Below, one piece after another: positions 1 through 5,738 of a DNA stretch of 10,883 bases. The stretch comes from an uncultured Clostridia bacterium. GTDB lineage: Bacteria; Bacillota; Clostridia; Oscillospirales; UMGS1783. How positions within the stretch are numbered: the stretch's first letter is position 1; every line of letters starts with the position of its first letter. The position numbers and the translations under genes were made by a program. The notes under the pieces were generated by a model, which was given only the letters and a program-made list of their open reading frames with translations, did no database searches and was not told the origin of the DNA. The stretch spans positions 1 through 10,883 of the forward strand of contig CALBKB010000142.1 of the NCBI GenBank assembly GCA_937892635.1. The letters run 5' to 3'.

Positions 1-280
1 CACACTATACATCCGGTGTTGCAAGTATGACATACCTTAAAGCAGTAGAAGCAGGTGTAGACGTTATCGACTGTGCAATTTCTCCTTTTGCTATGGGTAC
101 TTCCCAGCCTGCAACCGAGGTTATGGTTGAGACCTTCAGAGGTACCGAGTACGATACCGGTCTTGACCTCGGCAAGCTCAACGAGGTAAGAAAGTTCTTT
201 GCTCCTCTCCGCGAAAAGTATCTTGCAAGCGGTCAGCTTAATACCAAGGTTCTTTCCGTTGACGCAAACGCTCTTATCTT
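1..280 (+). CDS. Oxaloacetate decarboxylase / pyruvate carboxylase alpha subunit, carboxyltransferase domain (fragment)
   Basis: The frame is open from the window edge (first full codon at base 3, a His) and encodes the conserved carboxyltransferase TIM-barrel core: HYTSGVAS, then EAGVDVIDCAISPFAMGTS, QPATE and KVLSVDANAL. In this family the enzyme moves a carboxyl group between carboxybiotin and pyruvate/oxaloacetate. The leading His fits the second metal-ligand His of the family HxH motif; the first lies outside the window. The ATG at 27 is internal and not the start. Similarity ends near base 280, exactly where YQVPGGM is expected, so both ends are missing here. The frame runs on to a stop at 411-413, but those last ~43 codons are only antisense of pgi. 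Family assignment is firm; choosing between a Na+-pump alpha subunit (OadA) and PycB is not possible. It is the only plus-strand gene and probably does not belong to this locus. Confidence 0.85.
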
Positions 281-283
281 CGC
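272..283. other. Junction between two unrelated truncated genes
   Basis: Plus-strand carboxyltransferase coding sequence stays family-like through the codons for ANALI (about 265-279). Minus-strand Pgi coding sequence stays family-like through LLALCEDK (down to about 273). The two assignments overlap by roughly ten bases, in CTTATCTTC, which both genes can explain. No insertion sequence, target duplication or terminal inverted repeat is visible at the point. This looks like a microhomology joint from a chimeric contig end or from a real inversion or deletion breakpoint. Confidence 0.75.
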
Positions 284-647
284 ACAAGGCCAACAAACGA
301 CCCAGTGCATCCGGGCTGATATTGTTGCCCGCAAAGTAGATTTTAGGGGAATCGATTTCTTCATGGAACGGTCCGTTCAAAAAGTCTATGGCACATTTGG
401 CACCCATAAATGAACCGCCAATACCGATAACAACAAACACGTCCGCCATCTCTCGAATACGCGCAGCAGCGGCCTTGATTTTAGCAGTATCAATCCCCTT
501 GCCCGGTTCGGTCCAACCAAGAAAATCATTACCGGCACCGCTGCGATCACGCACCTTAACAATGGCATCTTCAATCTCAGTTGCATATGTTTTGAGCGGA
601 TCACTGCTCAAAAACATATTTGAATATTTTGCTTCAAAACCAATCAC
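272..647 (-). CDS. pgi: Glucose-6-phosphate isomerase, N-terminal part (truncated at junction)
   Basis: Pgi interconverts glucose-6-phosphate and fructose-6-phosphate in glycolysis and gluconeogenesis. About 125 N-terminal residues are present: a start reading IGFEAKYSNMFLSSD, the helical region DFLGWTEPGKGID, then VFVVIGIGGSFMGAKCAIDF (about 74-93), which carries the sugar-phosphate binding loop GIGGS, and KIYFAGNNISPDALGRLLAL. The start is GTG at 645-647, preceded by GGAGG at 656-660 with 8 bases between. An ATG-only search misses it and finds out-of-frame ORFs instead. Similarity stops after CEDK near base 272; the frame remains open to the window edge only because the antisense of the neighbouring fragment has no stop. 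The rest of the enzyme (SIS domains, catalytic Glu/His/Lys) is absent. It has its own promoter and is separated from the upstream gene by a terminator. Confidence 0.88.
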
Positions 648-677
648 AATACTATCCTCCCGATTCTTGTTGCTCCC

Positions 678-706
678 ATTTTACCCCATCAGAAAAGGTC
701 TGTCAA
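678..706 (-). promoter_or_regulatory. Sigma-A-type promoter of pgi
   Basis: On the minus strand TTGACA (706-701) is followed after exactly 17 bases by TAAAAT (683-678), one mismatch from consensus overall. It lies about 30 bases before the GTG start and its GGAGG site, and downstream of the terminator of the preceding gene. pgi is therefore probably transcribed on its own. Confidence 0.75.
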
Positions 707-742
707 TGAGACAACCCATATTTTAATAAATTTATTGATACA

Positions 743-777
743 CAAAAAAGACCCGCCGAATAGTTCGGCAGGTCTTT
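743..777 (-). terminator. Rho-independent terminator after the M23 peptidase gene
   Basis: A GC-rich hairpin starts about 8 bases after the M23 stop codon. On the minus strand AGACC and GCCGAA pair with TTCGGC and GGTCT across a short loop, with one internal mismatch, and a run of six T follows (749-744). It separates the hydrolase gene from pgi. Confidence 0.85.
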
Positions 778-784
778 TAGCATT

Positions 785-2455
785 TTAGGATAAATATCGC
801 AAAGGATTGACATAAACGCCGTTAACATTGAGCGTCATGTGACAATGGTTACCGGTCGAGTTACCGGTTGATCCGATACCGGCAATTCTCTGCCCCTGAT
901 AAACCTGCTGACCGACCCTAACGTTTACACCGTTACAATGAGAATAGCGAGAAATGACACCGTTACCGTGATCGATCTCGACGTTATAGCCATGACCGCC
1001 GCCCGACCAACCGGCAACCGTTACTACGCCGGCTTCAATAGCCACGATAGGCGTATTATAACTCGCCGCGATATCCACACCCTCGTGGTAGTGATCATCA
1101 CGCCAATCACCAAAATGGCTGGTGATCGTGTACGGACCGGCAATCGGCCAAATATAGGAACCGGCCGCCGAGATGGGCTTGGTACCCAATAATTCATATT
1201 GCGTTACCGGCTCATTCTTAACAACTTGATTGATGATGTTACGGCTAATCTCGACACCGTCGACAATGACGATATGTGCCGTATATTGCGTAATACCGAC
1301 CTTACCGGCCGAAAGAATCTGGCGCGATCCCGCCCACAGTGACGGGCTTGTGGAAACTTCGACCTCAAAGGGCGTCTCTTGCTCGTAGATAACGGTTTTC
1401 GATACCTGTACCGAAACAATCGGATCACCGCCGCCAACCATAATGACCGTACCCTTAGGAGCCTCGGCTACATTGATGCCGGGGTTGAGCAGGTACAAGG
1501 TACGCTCACCCAAACCGAACTGAGCACAAATACTTTCGACTGAATCGCCGCGACGAATCTCATACGGCTGCGCCGTATCCCCGCACAAAAGCTTGGCACG
1601 CAGATCGGCAATTGACATCTCAAACTGATCCGCATACATATCTTGAATGATCTGAACGTCATTCCGGAACGATACCGTTTCCCCTGCTGCACCCGTTTGA
1701 TAGGGCAACTTAATGGCGTCGAGCATCTCGTAGATGGCGTTCTCGTTGCTGTACGTACCAATCAAGGTGCCATCGACGAAAACACCGTACGTCTTACCGG
1801 CGGCATTTTCACAAATGGTAGCAATATTCTCCTCCAACTGTTCGGGCTCAATCAGATCAGCTCGCGATATCAAACTAACGGTATAAACCGGCGACTGATC
1901 CATTTTATAAGGCTCACCAAGACGCTGTGAATAGCGTTGTTCAACCGCAAGACGAGCGGCATCAAACGAGGCAGCGTCGGTGACATAACCAACCACTTCA
2001 CCGCCAAGCTTGACCTCCAGCCCTAAGGTGTATGCACTTAGCAGCACCATTGAGCCAAGCACCAGCAAAATGCTCAACGGCATCAGAAAAAACCGAGAAA
2101 AGGACGCAAAACCACGAATCAGACCAACAAAACCATAGCCGATACTATGCCCGGCACGGCGAATAAACCCTTCCGGATCATCAAGCATTTCCCGACGCAT
2201 AAAGCGCAAGGTGCCCTTCATTTGCTCTGCCGCTTTGCGGAAACTTTCTTTAAGCAAAGCCCGCAACTGCCCCTGCTGCTTCTCACGAGAAAAAACAATT
2301 TCACCCGTCTCATCATTCACAGTCGTCAGTTGTTCCATTGTCCGTTCCGGCGTTACTGCCAGAAAATCCGCCGTCTTGCTTACCCTTCGGCGCGAATGCG
2401 ACTGCGCCACCGTGCGATGACCGACATAGCCGCCTCTTCTTTTTGATCTGGGCAT
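785..2455 (-). CDS. Membrane-anchored LysM-G5-M23 (LytM-type) peptidoglycan endopeptidase
   Basis: A 556-residue predicted cell-wall hydrolase. In order: a basic cytoplasmic N-terminal region (1-120), one transmembrane segment (about 122-146), two related stretches of the type VxGxxIGxxxxxxxA (about 147-175 and 223-251), LysM (about 298-341, YEIRRGDSVESI), G5 (about 346-428) and C-terminal M23 peptidase (about 441-556). The zinc and catalytic residues of M23 are present: H457 and D461 in HYHEGVD, H506, and H537/H539 in GNHCHM. It should therefore be an active enzyme cleaving peptide cross-bridges or stems; LysM binds glycan, and G5 is a wall-associated adhesion-type fold. The ATG has AGGAG 5 bases upstream. 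It stands alone between two terminators with its own promoter and candidate WalR boxes. It could act in growth or in sporulation/germination; the sequence does not settle which, though WalR control would favour growth. Confidence 0.9.
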   Translation of the reverse strand: MPRSKRRGGYVGHRTVAQSHSRRRVSKTADFLAVTPERTMEQLTTVNDETGEIVFSREKQQGQLRALLKESFRKAAEQMKGTLRFMRREMLDDPEGFIRRAGHSIGYGFVGLIRGFASFSRFFLMPLSILLVLGSMVLLSAYTLGLEVKLGGEVVGYVTDAASFDAARLAVEQRYSQRLGEPYKMDQSPVYTVSLISRADLIEPEQLEENIATICENAAGKTYGVFVDGTLIGTYSNENAIYEMLDAIKLPYQTGAAGETVSFRNDVQIIQDMYADQFEMSIADLRAKLLCGDTAQPYEIRRGDSVESICAQFGLGERTLYLLNPGINVAEAPKGTVIMVGGGDPIVSVQVSKTVIYEQETPFEVEVSTSPSLWAGSRQILSAGKVGITQYTAHIVIVDGVEISRNIINQVVKNEPVTQYELLGTKPISAAGSYIWPIAGPYTITSHFGDWRDDHYHEGVDIAASYNTPIVAIEAGVVTVAGWSGGGHGYNVEIDHGNGVISRYSHCNGVNVRVGQQVYQGQRIAGIGSTGNSTGNHCHMTLNVNGVYVNPLRYLS

Positions 2456-2486
2456 AAAAACTCCTTCTTCACTGTAAAAAACAAAA

Positions 2487-2513
2487 GTTACAAATCAGTT
2501 ACAAACAATTACA
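2487..2513 (-). promoter_or_regulatory. Candidate WalR (YycF) operator: three TGTAAY direct repeats
   Basis: Reading the minus strand, TGTAAT (2513-2508), TGTAAC (2503-2498) and TGTAAC (2492-2487) follow one another with gaps of 4 and 5 bases, so about one helical turn apart. The last two match the published WalR consensus TGTWAH-N5-TGTWAH exactly. They lie just downstream of the -10 box, which would suit repression if the promoter call is right. The gene behind them is a LysM/M23 wall hydrolase, the typical class of WalRK target. Confidence 0.5.
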
Positions 2514-2541
2514 TTTTAATATAAGATTGCTCGAATTGCAA
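2513..2541 (-). promoter_or_regulatory. Sigma-A-type promoter of the M23 peptidase gene
   Basis: TTGCAA (2541-2536) and TAAAAT (2518-2513) on the minus strand are separated by 17 bases. The predicted start of transcription lies near 2506, giving a leader of about 50 bases before the ATG that contains the TGTAAY repeats. Confidence 0.6.
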
Positions 2542-2573
2542 GACTTTTATGCAAAATTCCAGATATTTGCCAC

Positions 2574-2607
2574 AAAAGAAAGGGCTTTCCTCTGTCGGAA
2601 AGCCCTT
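2574..2607 (-). terminator. Rho-independent terminator after trmB
   Basis: A perfect 11-base stem (AAGGGCTTTCC, 2607-2597, against GGAAAGCCCTT, 2590-2580) encloses a six-base loop and is followed on the minus strand by TCTTTT. It starts 16 bases after the trmB stop codon. The trailing T tract is short, so efficiency may be moderate. Confidence 0.8.
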
Positions 2608-2623
2608 GGAAATACTACATTTT

Positions 2624-3256
2624 TTAGAAAATTGCTTTGAGATAATTTATTTTGATTCCCATATCGCTCCAGCGTTGCTCATACTCCGTTACGATGTTCT
2701 CAGGACGATGTTCTGCCGTAAGGTCGCGGCTGATATCAACGATTGTAGCCCCCATCTCCTGGAGACTCTTACCGAATTCAAAGAAATCCACATTATCGGT
2801 TTTCATCTCCAACGGCGCCTGAGGCTTAAGCAAATAGCGATAAATCTTCAAAAAGCCGGGTCCATCCAGGCGTCGCGCCTCATGCCTGGCCTTGGGCCAA
2901 GGGTCGGAAAAATTCAGATAGATGCCGTCAACACAATGTTGCGCAAACAAATCGCCCAACTTCTCCGCATCTGCCGAGAGAAAGCGAATATTCGTTAACT
3001 GATACTCCTGCGCCTTTTCCATAGCCAGCACCAGCACGTCAGGCACACGCTCAATGCCAACATACAGCCGATCGGGATGACGCGATGCCTGTTCACACAA
3101 AAAACGCCCCTTACCGCAGCCGACCTCCAGATAAAGCGGCGCTGTTACGGAAAAGATATCCGAAGCCGTCAGAGCCGTCATTTCTGCGACATCAAACAGG
3201 TATTCACCCGCCCGCTCCATGCGCGGGATCAGGTTTTTCTTTTTTCTCATGCGCAT
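2624..3256 (-). CDS. trmB: tRNA (guanine-N7)-methyltransferase
   Basis: TrmB uses S-adenosylmethionine to make m7G46 in the variable loop of tRNAs in the cytoplasm. The 210-residue length is normal for the family. Visible motifs are the SAM-binding loop LEVGCGKGRF (43-52), the acidic end of the next strand GIERV (67-71), NFSDPWPK (115-122), which is the family's hallmark catalytic region, KTDN (152-155) and the C-terminal TEYEQRW (190-196) that contacts SAM and tRNA. The chosen ATG at 3256 gives MRMRKKKN, typical of Bacillota TrmB. Its ribosome site GGGAGG lies 9 bases upstream, inside the right arm of a hairpin. A consensus promoter sits between ypeB and this gene, so it is probably expressed separately from ypeB, and a terminator follows. 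Confidence 0.95.
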   Translation of the reverse strand: MRMRKKKNLIPRMERAGEYLFDVAEMTALTASDIFSVTAPLYLEVGCGKGRFLCEQASRHPDRLYVGIERVPDVLVLAMEKAQEYQLTNIRFLSADAEKLGDLFAQHCVDGIYLNFSDPWPKARHEARRLDGPGFLKIYRYLLKPQAPLEMKTDNVDFFEFGKSLQEMGATIVDISRDLTAEHRPENIVTEYEQRWSDMGIKINYLKAIF

Positions 3257-3265
3257 AAAAATAAG

Positions 3266-3308
3266 CCTCCCAAATTGTCTTTGTTTATTATATCGACAAT
3301 TTGGGAGG
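3266..3308 (-). terminator. Perfect 14-bp inverted repeat between ypeB and trmB, overlapping the trmB ribosome binding site
   Basis: Arms 3266-3279 and 3295-3308 are exact reverse complements (CCTCCCAAATTGTC / GACAATTTGGGAGG) around a 15-base AT-rich loop. On the minus strand the repeat begins 8 bases after the ypeB stop and is followed by CTTATTTTT, so it can act as the ypeB terminator. The last bases of the distal arm, GGGAGG, are the trmB Shine-Dalgarno site, so in read-through RNA that site would be paired. Confidence 0.7.
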
Positions 3309-3315
3309 ATGTCAA
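3287..3315 (-). promoter_or_regulatory. Consensus sigma-A promoter of trmB, inside the inverted repeat
   Basis: TTGACA (3315-3310) and TATAAT (3292-3287) on the minus strand are perfect consensus hexamers with a 17-base spacer. The -35 box begins one base after the ypeB TAA codon and the -10 box is in the loop of the hairpin. Transcription should start near 3280, so the native trmB RNA carries only the distal arm and keeps its GGGAGG free. Confidence 0.8.
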
Positions 3316-3316
3316 A

Positions 3317-4645
3317 TTATACCGTCAAGGTACCATCTTCTGTTTCAATTAAAATCTGGATCATTTCTTCCACGCCCGTCTTGGCGTTGACATATACCAA
3401 AACATGCTTACCGTCGGCCGTTTGCGTGACAAACTCATGGCACAATACCTCGTTTTTTCCATCCGTCGGTATGATAGCCAGGTTCTGGCTGATAATGTTA
3501 AGATTACTATTTACCTTCTCTTTGGCCTGATCGACACCAACCGTTACTGCGGTGTCGCGATCGGTACGATGCGCCATCACATAGCCATAAGCTTCATAAC
3601 CGCATATGTCTCCTGTTTCCAAGCAGACCGAAACCTTGATCAAGTCGGGGTATACCGTTACGCCATCCTGTGAATAGGCGAAATTCATCGTGATTTCCCC
3701 ATTATTTTTCATATAATAGCTCTGACGCATCCCCTTAATGCCCATTTTGGAGAAAAATTCCTGCGCCTTGTTCATGGCATCGCCTATGCTTAGACCGGTT
3801 GTCGTGCGCGGACGACTGTCACTCAACTCTAAAAGATACCCGCCTTTTTTGGTAATACTAACCGTACGCGTGTCAGATTCAAAGGTCCAAGCCTCAATCT
3901 TACCTGATATCTCCCCTACTGTCGTAATCTTTTCCACAGGCACGTCCAACCAAGTACTTACTCTTTTCTTGGCCTCTTCTTCGGTGATGGTATTCGCGCC
4001 ATCCAAGAGCACCGGCTGCATCTTTTCAATATGATCGGAAAAAGGGCCGTCATAGATCAGTTCGGGATACTCGCTCACCTGTTCGCGCACACTGCTCCAT
4101 TCGTCGCCAATCAATTCGATATCCAAGCCATCCAATGTTCCGGCCTTATCAAAAGACACCTCGCCGTTATCGACAGCGGAGCGCAGATTTCCGATATAAT
4201 TGGCTAACTGACCGGCAGCAAAGGCGAGTGCCTGCATATTGGTCTCTTCGCCCTGCTGGGCATCCTCTCCGCGCATCACACGCGAAGAAACGTAATAGGC
4301 ATAGTCACCTGCTTTAGACAAGAATTCAGACACTTCATTTAAGCCGCCCTCATACTCCGGCAGCCCTTCCAATGCCGCCTTGGCCGAGCCACTTTCGCGC
4401 CATACCTGATTGGCCATACGCACGATCTGATAATCGCTGCCGGCATACTTACCTTTTTCAAAGGCTGTTTCAATATTGTATAGATGCTCGGACAGATCGG
4501 AAAAATTGCGGGCATACTCATTCTGTGCATTTACGTGATACCGCGCTGCCTGTTGCGTTTTATAGATGCTGTAACCACCTAACGCCACAACCGCGGCAGA
4601 CAAAAAGGAAACAATACGGACAAACGTTCTTTTTCTTATTACCAT
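3317..4645 (-). CDS. ypeB: Spore germination protein YpeB
   Basis: In Bacillus, YpeB sits in the inner spore membrane or cortex and is needed to localise, stabilise and restrain the cortex-lytic enzyme SleB. The 442-residue protein has an N-terminal signal/anchor segment (about 10-28, VRIVSFLSAAVVALGG with ensuing SIYKTQQ), a helical middle region and C-terminal PepSY-like repeats. The final part, VYVNAKTGVEEMIQILIE followed by TEDGTLTV, closely resembles the family's end. I chose ATG at 4645 because AGGAAGG lies 8 bases upstream; a GTG at 4654 would add three residues but has a poorly spaced site. A sigma-G-like promoter precedes it. In Bacillus the gene follows sleB; here it follows trpS and no sleB is in view, so any partner lytic enzyme is encoded elsewhere or differs. 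Confidence 0.9.
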   Translation of the reverse strand: MVIRKRTFVRIVSFLSAAVVALGGYSIYKTQQAARYHVNAQNEYARNFSDLSEHLYNIETAFEKGKYAGSDYQIVRMANQVWRESGSAKAALEGLPEYEGGLNEVSEFLSKAGDYAYYVSSRVMRGEDAQQGEETNMQALAFAAGQLANYIGNLRSAVDNGEVSFDKAGTLDGLDIELIGDEWSSVREQVSEYPELIYDGPFSDHIEKMQPVLLDGANTITEEEAKKRVSTWLDVPVEKITTVGEISGKIEAWTFESDTRTVSITKKGGYLLELSDSRPRTTTGLSIGDAMNKAQEFFSKMGIKGMRQSYYMKNNGEITMNFAYSQDGVTVYPDLIKVSVCLETGDICGYEAYGYVMAHRTDRDTAVTVGVDQAKEKVNSNLNIISQNLAIIPTDGKNEVLCHEFVTQTADGKHVLVYVNAKTGVEEMIQILIETEDGTLTV

Positions 4646-4667
4646 GGAAAACACCTTCCTTCTTCCT

Positions 4668-4696
4668 CAGTATTTCCCATTTTTACCTGCGTATAC
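4668..4696 (-). promoter_or_regulatory. Candidate sigma-G (forespore) promoter of ypeB
   Basis: On the minus strand GTATA (4696-4692) matches the sigma-G -35 pattern GHATR, and after 17 bases AATACTG (4674-4668) matches five of seven positions of the -10 pattern CATNMTA. No good TTGACA-type pair is present. The leader would be only about 18 bases, just long enough for the AGGAAGG site. Forespore expression is what is known for the sleB-ypeB genes of Bacillus. Confidence 0.45.
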
Positions 4697-4720
4697 AAAA
4701 AAAAGACCGCAGATGCGGTC
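4697..4720 (-). terminator. Rho-independent terminator after trpS
   Basis: GACCGC (minus strand 4720-4715) pairs with GCGGTC (4710-4705) around a four-base loop, and eight T follow on the minus strand (4704-4697). It begins 7 bases after the trpS stop codon and ends the uppP-ftsK-trpS unit. The T tract directly abuts the candidate ypeB promoter. Confidence 0.88.
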
Positions 4721-4726
4721 TCTTTT

Positions 4727-5731
4727 TCAGCGTAAAAATCCAACTTTTCGATAGACTTTATTAAGTGTGCGATAGGCGGCCTTGGCGGCTCGCTCAGCAC
4801 CTATTTGGAAAATATGATCCAAATAATCTTTATCTTTTAATATCTCGTTGTATCGTTCACGAATCGGGCGTAACTCCTCAATGACCGCCTCAGCAACTGC
4901 CATTTTGAAATCACCGTAGCCCTTTCCGTCAAACTCAGCCGTAATCTCATCAAGCGTCTTTCCGGTAACGGCACTGTATATGGTCATAAGGTTGTTCACG
5001 CCGTCTTTACCGGGAGCGTATGCCACCTGCGCCTGAGAATCGGTAACGGCCCGCTTGAATTTGCGCATGATGTCATCAGGCGAATCAAGCACAGCAACAT
5101 AGCCGTTAGCGTTCGAGTCGCTCTTGCTCATTTTCTTGGTCGGCTCCTGCAGACTCATAATACGAGCACCGACCTTGGCGATATAGGGGTCGGGCACCTT
5201 GAAAACGGGATGCTCTGCACCATACACACCGTTGAATCGCTGAGCAATATCACGTGCCAGCTCCAAATGCTGCTTTTGATCCTCGCCAACCGGCACCAAG
5301 TCGGTCTGATAGAGCAAAATGTCAGCCGCCATCAATACCGGATAGGTAAACAGACCGGCATTGATGTTATCGGCATACCGTGCACTCTTATCCTTAAACT
5401 GGGTCATGCGCGACAATTCACCAAACATGGTATAGCAGTTAAGCACCCAGGCCAGTTCCGCATGCGCCGATACCTGACTTTGTAAAAACAGCACGTTCTT
5501 TTCCGGATCAAGCCCGCAGGCCAAGAGTAACGCCATGGTCTCGTTGCAACGGGCACGTAACTGCGACGGATCTTGCCGCACGGTAATGGCATGAAGATCA
5601 ACCACCGAGTAATAGCATTGATAATCGTCGGCCAACTTGCCCCAATTCTTGACAGCACCCAGATAGTTGCCCAAAGTGATCAGGCCGCTGGGCTGAATGC
5701 CGGAAAAAATAATTTTTTTGTTCTCATCCAT
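4727..5731 (-). CDS. trpS: Tryptophanyl-tRNA synthetase
   Basis: A class I aminoacyl-tRNA synthetase charging tRNA-Trp in the cytoplasm; 334 residues is normal for bacterial TrpRS. The HIGH-equivalent signature is PSGLITLGNYLGA (14-26), with T19-L-G-N22. The ATP-binding KMSKS motif is at 200-204 within PTKKMSKSD. Other family blocks are YYSVVDLHAIT (40-50), the substrate-site region PVLMAADILLY with DLVPVGEDQKQH (131-155) and a helical C-terminal domain. The ATG at 5731 follows the ftsK stop by 7 bases, and its ribosome site (GAAGG) lies in the end of ftsK, so the two are co-transcribed and may be translationally coupled. There is no room for a T-box leader, so control by uncharged tRNA-Trp is unlikely at this position. 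Confidence 0.97.
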   Translation of the reverse strand: MDENKKIIFSGIQPSGLITLGNYLGAVKNWGKLADDYQCYYSVVDLHAITVRQDPSQLRARCNETMALLLACGLDPEKNVLFLQSQVSAHAELAWVLNCYTMFGELSRMTQFKDKSARYADNINAGLFTYPVLMAADILLYQTDLVPVGEDQKQHLELARDIAQRFNGVYGAEHPVFKVPDPYIAKVGARIMSLQEPTKKMSKSDSNANGYVAVLDSPDDIMRKFKRAVTDSQAQVAYAPGKDGVNNLMTIYSAVTGKTLDEITAEFDGKGYGDFKMAVAEAVIEELRPIRERYNEILKDKDYLDHIFQIGAERAAKAAYRTLNKVYRKVGFLR

Positions 5732-5738
5732 ATCCTAA

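Noticed and set aside
282..413. Extension of the left-edge carboxyltransferase ORF to the stop at 411-413
   Set aside because: After about base 280 the translation is simply the antisense of pgi and has no carboxyltransferase similarity.
386..726. Overlapping ORFs on both strands (minus 386-604, plus 388-726) in the pgi region
   Set aside because: They lie out of frame with, or antisense to, the GTG-started Pgi reading frame, which has clear family sequence, a promoter and a ribosome site. Their translations show no family features.
938..1192. Plus-strand ORFs across the M23, trmB, trpS, ftsK and uppP genes
   Set aside because: They are antisense shadows of well-supported minus-strand genes with no recognisable domains and no suitable ribosome sites.
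2487..2513. PhoP (Pho box) reading of the TTACAA repeats on the plus strand
   Set aside because: The units read TTACAA, not the TTAACA-like Pho box, while the WalR pattern fits two units exactly.
4646..4654. GTG start for ypeB at 4654
   Set aside because: The ATG at 4645 has AGGAAGG at 8 bases, while the GTG overlaps the end of that site and would rely on a weaker GAAGAAGG.
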